Assembly (NCBI GenBank): GCA_904393115.1
Contig: CAJFMX010000021.1
Location: 1-42,279, forward strand
Direction: 5' to 3'
DNA: 42,279 nt
From: an uncultured Clostridia bacterium
GTDB taxonomy: Bacteria; Bacillota; Clostridia; Christensenellales; UBA1750
Made by a program: the position numbers and the translations under genes. This document shows, one piece after another, positions 23,393-30,825 of this stretch; within the stretch, counting starts at the first letter, position 1, and each line of letters starts with the position of its first letter. The notes beneath the pieces were generated by a model, which was not told the origin of the DNA, did no database searches, and was given only the letters and a program-made list of their open reading frames with translations.

Positions 23393-24958
23393 TTACACGC
23401 GCGGCTGGTTGGGGATGGGATACGGGCCGCGCTTTTCCCAGATCGTGGGCACGGGCTCGCCGCCCTCGTTGAGGAGAACGAAGGGGACGCAGTGGGTCAT
23501 GCCCTTTTTGTTTTCCTCGAAGGTGAATTCCGCGACGAACCGGTAGACGGGCCGGGTGAGGGAGTCGACGAGGATCTCGAAGTCCAGCGCCTTGGTGCCG
23601 CTGCCCAGGTGCGCCATGGAGAGGAAGACCGCGGCGTCCTTGGAGGGAAGCACCTGGACCTCGTCCTGCGCGTAGAGGTGGACGAGCACCCGGTCGCTGG
23701 AGATGGAGGCCGAGTTGTTGGAGAGCAGGAAGCGGATCTTCTTGGGCACGCCGGGCGCGAGCACGGGCTCGCCCAGGTAGTCCAGCCGCACGTTCATGTA
23801 CGGGAAGGCGTACTTGACCGTCTCCATCTCGCGGTAAAGGTTCTGGAAGTAGGGGGGCGCGGTGAAGTCCGGCGCGGGGCGCGCGCCCTCCGGCTCGAAC
23901 TGGATGTCCAGGTCGAACTGCTCCCTTGCGGCGAGGAAGAGCTTCTCCACGCGCGCGCTCATCTCGTCGATGGTGGCGGGGATGCGGCCGGCCAGGCGGA
24001 AGGGGTCCAGGGAGATCGTCTTGATCCCACAGCCGATGGGCTCGATCCACTTCTTGTCGATGCAGTCCACGCCGTGCATCAGGCCGTAGAGCGCGGCGAT
24101 GGTGCCGGCGGTGCAGTCCGTGTCCTCGCCGAAGCTGACGGCGGTCAAAATCGAGTCGTCAAAGTTTCCGGCGCAGCGGAGGAGCGAATAGACCACGATG
24201 AAGAGGTTCGAGGGCACGTCCCAGCCCATCTTGCCCTCCTTGTAGCCGGCGGCCTCGTCCTCGGGGGAGATGTAGTGCCACTCGATGTGGCCGATCCACT
24301 CCTCGAGCATGACCTTGCGCGCGGCGCGCCGGTCCATGCCGGCCTCCACGCACTCGATGGCGCGGCGCGCGGCGCGGGCCACCGCGCAGGAGGCCGGGAT
24401 GTAGCTCAGGCCGATCTCCACTAGCCTGCGCACGTCCGTCTCAAAGAAGGCCGCGGACTCCATCGCCGCGACGAACACCTCCGCGTAGACGCCCTCGCCG
24501 TTGCCGTGGTCCACGACCGCGTCCTGGAAGGCGTATTCCGCGGCGCGCTGCGGATGGCCGGGGAACAGGCAGGCCCAGATCTCCGAGCGGATGAAGGAGC
24601 CGCAGCTGTCCTTGAAGTCGTTGTTGTGCGTGCCGCTGACGGGCGGCTGCAGGCCGGCGCGCAGGTTGGTCTTGGCCGTGCCGTACTCGGCGTGGGTGAA
24701 GATCATCAGCTCGTTGAAGTATTGGCCGAGGACCTTGCAGTCCAAGGAGAGGCCCTGGTCCTCCAGGGCGATCAGCCACAGGATCTGGATGTCCAGATCG
24801 TCGTTGGGCAGGGGCTCGCCCGTCATTTCGTGTGTGTAATATGTCACGTCGTTTTCCTGGCGGTTCCACTCCATGGGCATGCCCAGGGTGCCGCCGACGT
24901 TTTTGCCGATCCAGCAGCCCGCAAGCCTGCGGCGGTATTCGGGGAGAGAAAGGTACAT
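23393..24958 (-). CDS. ADP-ribosylglycohydrolase family protein with C-terminal extension
   Basis: This 521-residue protein has the all-helical DraG/ARH fold in residues 1 to about 340: GCWIGKNVGGTLGMPMEW at the start, NDDLDIQ (first metal Asp set), a central helical bundle and SFGEDTDCTAGTIAALYG (second metal Asp set, D-T-D). Known members remove ADP-ribose from proteins, tRNA ends or ADP-ribosyl-amines with two Mg ions. The C-terminal 150-170 residues look like an added beta-sandwich (LDYLGEPVLAPGVPKKIRF), not part of the core fold. No signal peptide. The start at 24958 follows AGGAGG. Many members of this long form lie beside glycan genes, so a glycosidic N- or O-ribosyl substrate is possible but unproved. 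Confidence 0.88.
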   Translation of the reverse strand: MYLSLPEYRRRLAGCWIGKNVGGTLGMPMEWNRQENDVTYYTHEMTGEPLPNDDLDIQILWLIALEDQGLSLDCKVLGQYFNELMIFTHAEYGTAKTNLRAGLQPPVSGTHNNDFKDSCGSFIRSEIWACLFPGHPQRAAEYAFQDAVVDHGNGEGVYAEVFVAAMESAAFFETDVRRLVEIGLSYIPASCAVARAARRAIECVEAGMDRRAARKVMLEEWIGHIEWHYISPEDEAAGYKEGKMGWDVPSNLFIVVYSLLRCAGNFDDSILTAVSFGEDTDCTAGTIAALYGLMHGVDCIDKKWIEPIGCGIKTISLDPFRLAGRIPATIDEMSARVEKLFLAAREQFDLDIQFEPEGARPAPDFTAPPYFQNLYREMETVKYAFPYMNVRLDYLGEPVLAPGVPKKIRFLLSNNSASISSDRVLVHLYAQDEVQVLPSKDAAVFLSMAHLGSGTKALDFEILVDSLTRPVYRFVAEFTFEENKKGMTHCVPFVLLNEGGEPVPTIWEKRGPYPIPNQPRV

Positions 24959-25023
24959 CGTGCAATTCCTCCTTGACAAAAGGGAAGGTGGGCCGGCGCG
25001 CGGCCGGCGCCTTAGACGTTTTC

Positions 25024-25052
25024 ATTGTACCGCGGCGGCGCGCGTTTGTCAG
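25024..25052 (-). promoter_or_regulatory. Sigma-A promoter of the ADP-ribosylglycohydrolase gene
   Basis: On the minus strand CTGACA (25052-25047), 17-nt spacer, TACAAT (25029-25024). A GC palindrome (about 24990-25013) follows in the leader before the ribosome site. Confidence 0.65.
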
Positions 25053-25100
25053 CGGTTTTTTTGCAAGGGCGAATTTACGGAGTGTTAACAAAGTTCTCCG

Positions 25101-25129
25101 TTGACAAACGGCGCGCCCGGCCCTACAAT
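25101..25129 (+). promoter_or_regulatory. Sigma-A promoter of the Met T-box and metNIQ
   Basis: Perfect -35 TTGACA (25101-25106), 17-nt spacer, TACAAT (25124-25129). The transcript should start near 25136, at the foot of the T-box. Confidence 0.75.
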
Positions 25130-25135
25130 ATAGGC

Positions 25136-25437
25136 AATTTCATACCCATGGAAAGCGACTGGGAGAAGAAGAGTAGTCCTTTTCTTGCGCGCACAGAGAG
25201 TCCGCGGGAGCTGCAAAGCGGATCGGGCGGGGAGGATGAACATGGTCTTGGAGTCGCGCAGCCGAAAGCGCATCGCTCAGGCTGCGACGGGGCCGCCCGT
25301 TACAGCGGCGGGGTATAAGCGGAAGGGGTTCCGCCGTACCCGGCAAGGCTCGGCGCCGCAAGGCGCGGGCGAAAAAAGGTGGTACAGCGAAAGCGCAAGG
25401 CTCTCGCCCTTTTGAAGGGGCGGGCGCCTTTTTTCTT
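25136..25437 (+). ncRNA. T-box riboswitch, probably methionine-specific
   Basis: Visible are the stem I base (GCGACT 25155-25160 pairing with AGTCGC 25252-25257), the specifier-loop AGTA at 25172-25175, AGAGAG (25195-25200), the T-box element AAAGGTGGTACAGCG near 25374-25389, and a final hairpin with T-run (25399-25437). The specifier is read as ATG at 25242-25244, next to GAAC, which agrees with the metNIQ genes downstream. Uncharged tRNA-Met would favour the antiterminator and switch on methionine uptake. Stem lengths were judged by eye. Confidence 0.82.
25399..25437 (+). terminator. Regulated terminator of the Met T-box
   Basis: GGCTCTCGCCCTTT pairs with AGGGGCGGGCGCC around a short TGA turn, followed by TTTTTTC. 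It competes with the antiterminator formed with the T-box element just upstream. Confidence 0.75.
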
Positions 25438-25480
25438 TCCCTCCGCGCGCACGGCGCGGAAATGATTCGGAGGTGTGGAC

Positions 25481-26218
25481 ATGATCCAGGTGACGAATCT
25501 GACCAAGGTCTTCCGCGGGGAGACGGATGTTACGGCCCTTACGGGCATCAACCTGAACGTGGACGACGGCGACATTTACGGCATCATCGGCATGAGCGGC
25601 GCGGGCAAGAGCACGCTGCTGCGCTGCATCGCCCTGCTGGAGACGCCGACGCAGGGGCGCATCGAGGTGGACGGGGTGGACATCTCCACCCTGCAGGGAA
25701 AGGACCTGACCGCCCTGCGCAAGAGCGTGGGCGTGATCTTCCAGGGCTACAACCTGCTCATGCAGCGAAACGTGCTGCGCAACGTCTGCTTCCCCCTGGA
25801 GCTGGACGGCGTGAAGAAGGAGGCGCGCGAGGCGCGCGCCCTGGAGCTTTTGAACGTCGTGGGCCTTGCGGACAAGGCGCGCGCCTACCCGGCGCAGCTT
25901 TCCGGCGGGCAGAAGCAGCGCGTGGCCATCGCCCGGGCCCTGGCCAACAACCCCAAGATCCTGCTGTGCGACGAGCCGACCAGCGCCCTGGACTCCTTCA
26001 CGACCAAGAGCATCCTGACGCTTTTGCAGGACATCAACCGGAAGATGGGCCTGACCATCATCATCATCACCCACGAGATCGGCGTGGTCAACGCCATCTG
26101 CAACAAGGTCGCCATCATCAACCAGGGCGCCTTTGTCGAGCAGGGGACGGTCGAATCCGTCATGGCGCGCCCGAGCTCCCCGATCACGCGGATGCTGCTG
26201 GGCATGAAGGAGGAATGA
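25481..26218 (+). CDS. metN: Methionine ABC transporter, ATP-binding protein MetN
   Basis: This is the ATPase of the MetNIQ importer for L- and D-methionine. The 245-residue protein shows Walker A IGMSGAGKSTLLRC, the Q-loop IFQGYNLL, signature LSGGQKQRVAIARAL, Walker B ILLCDEPTSALD and the H-loop IITHEIG. It lacks the C-terminal ACT-like regulatory domain of the approximately 340-residue MetN of E. coli, so feedback by bound methionine is probably absent and the T-box provides control. The ATG at 25481 follows GGAGG; the GTG two codons earlier overlaps that site. Confidence 0.93.
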   Translation: MIQVTNLTKVFRGETDVTALTGINLNVDDGDIYGIIGMSGAGKSTLLRCIALLETPTQGRIEVDGVDISTLQGKDLTALRKSVGVIFQGYNLLMQRNVLRNVCFPLELDGVKKEAREARALELLNVVGLADKARAYPAQLSGGQKQRVAIARALANNPKILLCDEPTSALDSFTTKSILTLLQDINRKMGLTIIIITHEIGVVNAICNKVAIINQGAFVEQGTVESVMARPSSPITRMLLGMKEE

Positions 26219-26222
26219 AGCG

Positions 26223-26888
26223 ATGAACGTTTTGACGGAAAACCTGCCCATGCTCCTGGAGGGCACGGGCGAGACGCTGGCCATGGTCTTCGTCTCGGCG
26301 CTGTTCGCCTATGTCATCGGCCTGCCGCTGGGCGTGGCGCTCATCGTGACGGACAAGAACGGCCTGCACCCCATGCGGAGCGTCAGCGCGGTGCTGGGCT
26401 GGATCGTCAACATCGGCCGGTCCATCCCCTTTGTGATCCTGATGCTGGTGATCTCGCCCCTGACGCGCCTGATCGTCGGCCGCGCCTATGGAACGACGGC
26501 GACCATCGTGCCGCTGGTCGTGGCGGCGGCGCCCTTTGTGGCCCGCATGGTCGAGCAGTCCCTGGGCGAGATCGACCGCGGCGTGGTCGAGGCCGCGCGC
26601 ACCATGGGCGCCACGACCTTTGAGATCGTCTGGAAGGTGTTGCTGCCCGAGTCCGTGCCCTCGCTCATCCGGGGCGCGGCGGTGACGGTCATCACGCTCG
26701 TGGGCTATTCGGCCATGGCCGGGGCCCTGGGCGGCGGCGGCCTGGGCGACATCGCGGTGCGCTACGGCATGCACCGCTACGAGTACGACGTCATGCTCCT
26801 GACGCTGGTCCTCATCATCGTCATCGTCCAGGTCATCCAGGTGGTCTTTGACCTTGTTGCCAAGCGCGTGGACAAGCGCGCAAAGTAA
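26223..26888 (+). CDS. metI: Methionine ABC transporter permease MetI
   Basis: This 221-residue membrane protein has five or so transmembrane helices and the binding-protein-dependent transport motif (EAARTMGATTFEIVWKVLLPES), where the EAA loop meets MetN. Two MetI subunits form the channel. The start lies 4 nt after the metN stop. C-terminus is basic (KRVDKRAK). Length is standard for MetI. Confidence 0.94.
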   Translation: MNVLTENLPMLLEGTGETLAMVFVSALFAYVIGLPLGVALIVTDKNGLHPMRSVSAVLGWIVNIGRSIPFVILMLVISPLTRLIVGRAYGTTATIVPLVVAAAPFVARMVEQSLGEIDRGVVEAARTMGATTFEIVWKVLLPESVPSLIRGAAVTVITLVGYSAMAGALGGGGLGDIAVRYGMHRYEYDVMLLTLVLIIVIVQVIQVVFDLVAKRVDKRAK

Positions 26889-26920
26889 ATATCCAGCAAG
26901 ATTTTGAGGAGGAAACCGCA

Positions 26921-27721
26921 ATGAAAAAGACCCTTGCCGCGCTGCTCGCGCTGTGCCTGGCGCTGTGCCTGAGTGCCTGCGCCGCCCCGCAGGAGGATAC
27001 GACGCTCGTCGTGGGCGCCTCGCCCGCGCCCCATGCCGAGATCCTGGAGTTCGTCAAGCCCATGCTCGCCGAGCAGGGCATCGACCTGCAGATCGAGGAG
27101 TTCACGGACTACGTCCTGCCCAACCAGGCGCTGGAGTCCGGGGACCTGGACGCCAACTACTTCCAGCACCTGCCCTACCTGCTCAACTACAACGAGAGCA
27201 CGGGCGCCACGCTCGTCTCCGCCGGGTCCATCCACTTTGAGCCCCTGGGCATCTACGCGGGCAAGAGCCAGGATCTGAGCAGCATCCCGGACGGCGCGGT
27301 CATCGCCGTGCCCAACGACGCCACCAACGAGGCGCGCGCCCTGCAGCTGCTCGCCGCCCAGGGCCTCATCACCCTGCCCGAGGGCGCGGGCCTGAACGTC
27401 ACGGCCCGCGACGTCGTGGACAACCCCCACAACATCGAGTTCCTGGAGATCGCCGCCGAGCAGGTGCCGCGCACGCTGCAGGACGTGGACTTCGCCGTGG
27501 CCAACGGCAACTACGCCGTGGAGGCCGGCATCCTGGACAAGGTCCTGGTCACGGAGGACGCCTCCTCCGAGGGCGCGCAGACCTATCCCAACGTCATCGC
27601 CGTGCGCGAGGGCGACGAGGATCGGGAGGACATCCAGGCGCTCGTCGCGGCGCTCAAGTCCGAGGAGACCCGCGCCTTTATCGAGGAGACCTACGGCGCG
27701 TCCGTGGTGCCGGTGGAGTAA
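26921..27721 (+). CDS. metQ: Methionine-binding lipoprotein MetQ (NlpA family)
   Basis: This 266-residue protein starts with a lipoprotein signal, MKKTLAALLALCLALCLSACAA, where the lipobox is LSAC with lipidated Cys20. The mature part opens with TLVVGASPAPHAEIL and includes DANYFQHLPYL and PNDATNEARAL, characteristic of NlpA/MetQ. It captures methionine at the outer face of the membrane and delivers it to MetI. Acidic, Gly/Ala-rich. Begins 32 nt after metI behind GAGGAGG; ends before a good terminator, closing the operon. Confidence 0.94.
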   Translation: MKKTLAALLALCLALCLSACAAPQEDTTLVVGASPAPHAEILEFVKPMLAEQGIDLQIEEFTDYVLPNQALESGDLDANYFQHLPYLLNYNESTGATLVSAGSIHFEPLGIYAGKSQDLSSIPDGAVIAVPNDATNEARALQLLAAQGLITLPEGAGLNVTARDVVDNPHNIEFLEIAAEQVPRTLQDVDFAVANGNYAVEAGILDKVLVTEDASSEGAQTYPNVIAVREGDEDREDIQALVAALKSEETRAFIEETYGASVVPVE

Positions 27722-27737
27722 ACCGACCGCAGGGTGG

Positions 27738-27765
27738 AAAGGGAGGCAGCGCCTCCCTTTTTTTT
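27738..27765 (+). terminator. Intrinsic terminator of metNIQ
   Basis: AAAGGGAGGC, short AGC loop, GCCTCCCTTT, then a run of T to 27765. Confidence 0.9.
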
Positions 27766-27835
27766 GCGCGGCGGGCGCGGCGCTTCGGGCAGCGGCACAT
27801 AACGGGATCTTAACATAAGAAAGGGACCTGCAATC

Positions 27836-27863
27836 TTGCGCTGCGGGGAGATTTTGCTATACT
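27836..27863 (+). promoter_or_regulatory. Sigma-A promoter of the lipoprotein gene
   Basis: TTGCGC (27836-27841), 16-nt spacer, extended -10 TGCTATACT (TATACT 27858-27863), 44 nt before the start. Confidence 0.6.
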
Positions 27864-27907
27864 GGACGGCGGAGTATCCCAATTTCACAAGAGGAGGACC
27901 TGTTTCC

Positions 27908-28684
27908 ATGCGAAACGCAAGACGATTTGGGGTTGCCCTGCTTGCCGTTCTGCTGCTGCTCACGGCGACGGCCTGCGTCCCCGCCCGGCTGCTCGAGAGC
28001 GTGATGTCCGGCGCGGCCCAGGAGAGCACCGCCCCCGCCCAGACGGAGCCGGCCGCAGAACCCACCGCAGAACCCACCGCAGAACCCACTGCAGAACCGA
28101 CCGCAGAGCCCACGCAGGAGCCTGACGCGCCGACCGTCGCCGAGGCGCTCGCCGGCTTCTCCCACGGCACCTGGGAGGGACTGACCTTCACCAGCGACCT
28201 GGCGGGGCTTGCGCTCACCCTGCCGGACGAGAGCTGGACCATCGCCACGGACGAGGACCTGGCCGAGATGATGAACCTGGGCCAGGAGGCCGTGGGCGAC
28301 GACCTGAGCGACCTGGAAAAGGCCATGGCGAACCTGACCAACATCCAGGACATGATGGCCCAGAACCCGCAGACGGGCGAGAGCATCCTCCTGATGTTTG
28401 AGAACCTCGCCATCATCCCCGGCGCGAGCGACTACACGGCCGAGGCGTTTGCGGAGGAGCTCGCCCAGGGCCTGGAGGAGACGGACGCGCTGCCCTACAT
28501 CGTGGGGGAGATCGGCACCCAGACCCTCGGCGGCAACGAGTACGTCGTCGTGCCCGCGACGGTGGACGGCTATGAGCTCTGCCAGCACTACCTCATCCGC
28601 CGCGAGGGGAACTTCATGGTGGAATTGATCCTCACAGGCGTGGGGGAGGAGGGCATCGAGGGGCTCCTGGCGATGTTCGCCTGA
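27908..28684 (+). CDS. Lipoprotein of unknown function with Glu-Pro-Thr-Ala repeat linker
   Basis: This 258-residue protein begins with a lipoprotein signal (RRFGVALLAVLLLLTATAC; lipidated Cys near residue 20). A low-complexity linker follows, with the tetrapeptide AEPT five times, encoded by five 12-bp direct repeats at 28055-28114 that could vary by slippage. The globular part (from about residue 78) has alternating strands and a long helical stretch (GLALTLPDESWTIATDEDL, FENLAIIPGASDYTAEAFAEEL, ENGNEYVVVP-like strands), a layout seen in extracellular DUF-type lipoproteins that I cannot name. It is anchored outside the membrane. Transcribed alone: own promoter, own terminator. Start at 27908 follows GAGGAGG. 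Confidence 0.85.
   Translation: MRNARRFGVALLAVLLLLTATACVPARLLESVMSGAAQESTAPAQTEPAAEPTAEPTAEPTAEPTAEPTQEPDAPTVAEALAGFSHGTWEGLTFTSDLAGLALTLPDESWTIATDEDLAEMMNLGQEAVGDDLSDLEKAMANLTNIQDMMAQNPQTGESILLMFENLAIIPGASDYTAEAFAEELAQGLEETDALPYIVGEIGTQTLGGNEYVVVPATVDGYELCQHYLIRREGNFMVELILTGVGEEGIEGLLAMFA
28055..28114 (+). repeat. 12-bp tandem repeat, five copies, inside the lipoprotein gene
   Basis: Near-identical 12-bp units starting GCAGAACCCACC, at 28055, 28067, 28079, 28091 and 28103, encode (A-E-P-T)x5. Length is a multiple of three, so copy changes keep frame. Confidence 0.9.
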
Positions 28685-28720
28685 GGCGCCATTTCCCCGG
28701 AAAGCCCGCTCCCGCCTGCC

Positions 28721-28752
28721 GGAGCCGCGCGGACTGCGCGGCTCCTTTTTTT
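28721..28752 (+). terminator. Intrinsic terminator of the lipoprotein gene
   Basis: GGAGCCGCGC, GGACT loop, GCGCGGCTCC, then TTTTTTTG. Confidence 0.9.
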
Positions 28753-28772
28753 GTTAAGGTTTTGAAAAGGGG

Positions 28773-28801
28773 TTGACAGACCGGGGAGCAGTGGGTAAGA
28801 T
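28773..28801 (+). promoter_or_regulatory. Sigma-A promoter of the aspS-gatCAB T-box
   Basis: Perfect -35 TTGACA (28773-28778), 17-nt spacer, TAAGAT (28796-28801). Confidence 0.7.
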
Positions 28802-28807
28802 AACACC

Positions 28808-29117
28808 CATAAAAGGCGTCGAGGGAGAATGCCCTGCACGACCCGCCGGCAGAGAGGCGATGTCACCGGCTGCAAGCATCGCCAGGTCGGGAGGCAGGGG
28901 GAACACTCCGGAGCCGAGGTTTCGAAAGCGCGGCGCGCAAGTAGGGGCCTACGCAGGGGCCGAGCGTTACAGCGGCGACGAGCGGTTACAGGAAGGCACC
29001 GTCAATGGCGACGCGCGCAGCTTTCTGCGACAAATCGGGTGGTACCGCGGGGTGCCGCATTTTTGCAAGCATACCCGTCCCTTAAGGGGTGATTATACCC
29101 TTTAAGGGACTTTTTTT
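28808..29117 (+). ncRNA. T-box riboswitch with overlapping Glu (GAA) and Asn (AAC) codons in the specifier loop
   Basis: The stem I arms pair: GGAG (28824-28827) with CTCC (28906-28909), CCCTGC (28832-28837) with GCAGGG (28894-28899), CGACC (28839-28843) with GGTCG (28885-28889). Between the first two lies the specifier loop with 3' strand GGAACA (28900-28905), holding GAA (28901-28903) and AAC (28902-28904). The T-box element AATCGGGTGGTACCGCGG (about 29033-29050) is close to consensus, and a long terminator follows (29087-29117). It precedes aspS-gatCAB, which makes Asn-tRNA(Asn) and Gln-tRNA(Gln) by transamidation. A similar two-codon T-box was described for the homologous clostridial operon; reading both codons as used here is inference. 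Confidence 0.85.
29087..29117 (+). terminator. Regulated terminator of the aspS-gatCAB T-box
   Basis: GTCCCTTAAGGG, GTGATTATA loop, CCCTTTAAGGGAC, then seven T. The 5' arm is preceded by the T-box element, which can form the competing antiterminator. Confidence 0.85.
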
Positions 29118-29161
29118 ATCCCAAAATCGGGAAAAACGGCAAATGAAAGGAGAAAAACGCC

Positions 29162-30478
29162 ATGCTGACCATGACAGGAGAGAGAACCCAGGAGTGGACG
29201 ATCGAGCGCATCGCGCGGGAAAAACCGCAGGCCCCCATTGAAGTGAAGGGGTGCGTGCACAACGTGCGCCGCATGGCGAACTTCGCCTTTGTGATCCTGC
29301 GCCGGCGCGAGGGGACGATGCAGTGCGTCGCGGGCGCGGACATCGACCCGGCGGCCCTCGCAGAGGGGAACTGCGTCGCAGTCACGGGCGAGCCGGTCTT
29401 TGACGCGCGCGCGCCGCACGGCTTTGAGCTGCGCCTGACCGGCGCGCAGGTGCTCTCCCGCCCCCTGGAGGGGCTGGAGCTGCCCATCCACAAGTACAAG
29501 CTGGACCTGACCCTGGAAAAGGACCTGGAGATGCGGCCGCTGACGCTGCGCGCCCTGCGCCGCCGCGCGCTCTTCAAGGTGCAGGAGGGGATCGTCCGGG
29601 GCTTCCGGGACTTCCTGCACGGCGAGGGCTTCACCGAGATCCATACGCCCAAGATCGTCCGCGCGGGCGCCGAGGGCGGCGCGAACATCTTCAAGCTCGA
29701 CTACTTCGGCCGCCGGGCGTACCTGGCGCAGTCGCCGCAGTTCTACAAGCAGACCATGGTCGGCGTCTACGACCGCGTGTTTGAGGTCGGCCCGGTCTTC
29801 CGCGCGGAAAAGCACGCCACGACCCGGCACCTGAACGAATACACCTCCCTGGACTTCGAGATGGGCTTCATCGACAGCTTTGCGGACGTCATGCAGATGG
29901 AGACGGCGCTGCTGCAATCGGTGTTCCGCCTGCTTGCCGCGGAGTACGCCGAGGAGCTGGCGCTGCTCGGCATCGAGCTGCCGGACGCCTCCCGCATTCC
30001 GGCCCTGCCGTTCCGGGAGGCCAAGGAGCGCGCGGCGCAGCGGTACGGCTACCGCATCCGCGACCCCTACGACCTGGAGCCGGAGGAGGAGCAGAAAATC
30101 TCCCAGATGGTTCGGGAGGACACGGGATCGGACTTCGCGTTCATCACGCACTATCCCGCGAAAAAGCGCCCCTTCTACGCCATGGACGACCCGCTGGACG
30201 CGCGCTACACGCTCTCGTTCGACCTGCTCTTCCGCGGCATGGAGGTCACCACCGGCGGCCAGCGCATCCACGACTACGCCCAGCAGGTGGCGAAGATGGA
30301 GCGCCTGGGCATGGAGATCGCAGAGTTTTCGGACTACCTGCGCGCGCACCGCAACGGCCTGCCGCCGCACGGGGGCCTGGGCATCGGCCTGGAGCGGCTG
30401 ACGATGAAGCTGGCGGGCGCGAAGAACATCCGCGAGGCGGCCCTCTTCCCGCGGGACATCCACCGCCTGACGCCCTGA
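29162..30478 (+). CDS. aspS: Aspartyl-tRNA synthetase, archaeal-type (probably non-discriminating)
   Basis: This 438-residue class II synthetase lacks the large GAD insert of the bacterial 590-residue AspRS, so it is the short archaeal/eukaryal type. The N-terminal OB-fold anticodon domain (about 1-120) is followed by the catalytic core: motif 2 FRAEKHATTRHLNEYTSLDFEM-like region (FRAE, RHLNEY), the QSPQFYKQ aspartate site and the class II motif 3 GLGIGLERL. Placed before gatCAB and under an Asn/Glu T-box, it very likely charges tRNA-Asn with Asp for conversion by GatCAB, and perhaps tRNA-Asp too. A second, bacterial-type AspRS elsewhere in the genome is expected. ATG 29162 follows AAAGGAG. 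Confidence 0.93.
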   Translation: MLTMTGERTQEWTIERIAREKPQAPIEVKGCVHNVRRMANFAFVILRRREGTMQCVAGADIDPAALAEGNCVAVTGEPVFDARAPHGFELRLTGAQVLSRPLEGLELPIHKYKLDLTLEKDLEMRPLTLRALRRRALFKVQEGIVRGFRDFLHGEGFTEIHTPKIVRAGAEGGANIFKLDYFGRRAYLAQSPQFYKQTMVGVYDRVFEVGPVFRAEKHATTRHLNEYTSLDFEMGFIDSFADVMQMETALLQSVFRLLAAEYAEELALLGIELPDASRIPALPFREAKERAAQRYGYRIRDPYDLEPEEEQKISQMVREDTGSDFAFITHYPAKKRPFYAMDDPLDARYTLSFDLLFRGMEVTTGGQRIHDYAQQVAKMERLGMEIAEFSDYLRAHRNGLPPHGGLGIGLERLTMKLAGAKNIREAALFPRDIHRLTP

Positions 30479-30520
30479 GGGCGGGCGCGGCAACGGGCGA
30501 AAAAAGGGAGGAAAACGACG

Positions 30521-30808
30521 ATGAAGATCGATTCTGCAATGCTGGAGCACCTGTGCGAGCTGGCGCGCCTGGACCTGCCGCAGGAGGAGCGCGGGGAGGT
30601 CCTGGAGCAGCTGGGGAAGATCCTGGACTACATGGAGATCCTGAACCGGCTGGACACGGAGCGCGTCGAGCCCTACGACCTTGCGGCCGAGGCGGTCGAG
30701 GGCCTGCGCGCGGACGTGCCCGGGCCCTCCATGGACCGCGCCGCGCTGCTGGAAAACGCGCCGCGCGCGCAGGACGGCGCCTACCAGGTGCCGCGGACCG
30801 TGGAATGA
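30521..30808 (+). CDS. gatC: Asp/Glu-tRNA amidotransferase subunit GatC
   Basis: This 95-residue subunit links GatA and GatB in the amidotransferase. Features are LCELARLDLPQEER at the N-terminus, LGKILDYMEILNRLDTERVEP and a C-terminal PRTVE. Length and pattern are standard. It starts 42 nt after aspS behind GGGAGG. Its TGA (30806-30808) overlaps an in-frame ATG of gatA, though the later ATG at 30826 is the better start. Confidence 0.93.
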   Translation: MKIDSAMLEHLCELARLDLPQEERGEVLEQLGKILDYMEILNRLDTERVEPYDLAAEAVEGLRADVPGPSMDRAALLENAPRAQDGAYQVPRTVE

Positions 30809-30825
30809 GAGAGGGGGAAGGGAAA

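Noticed and set aside
25475..25480. GTG two codons before the metN ATG as start
   Set aside because: It overlaps the GGAGGTG ribosome site, and similarity starts at the ATG at 25481.
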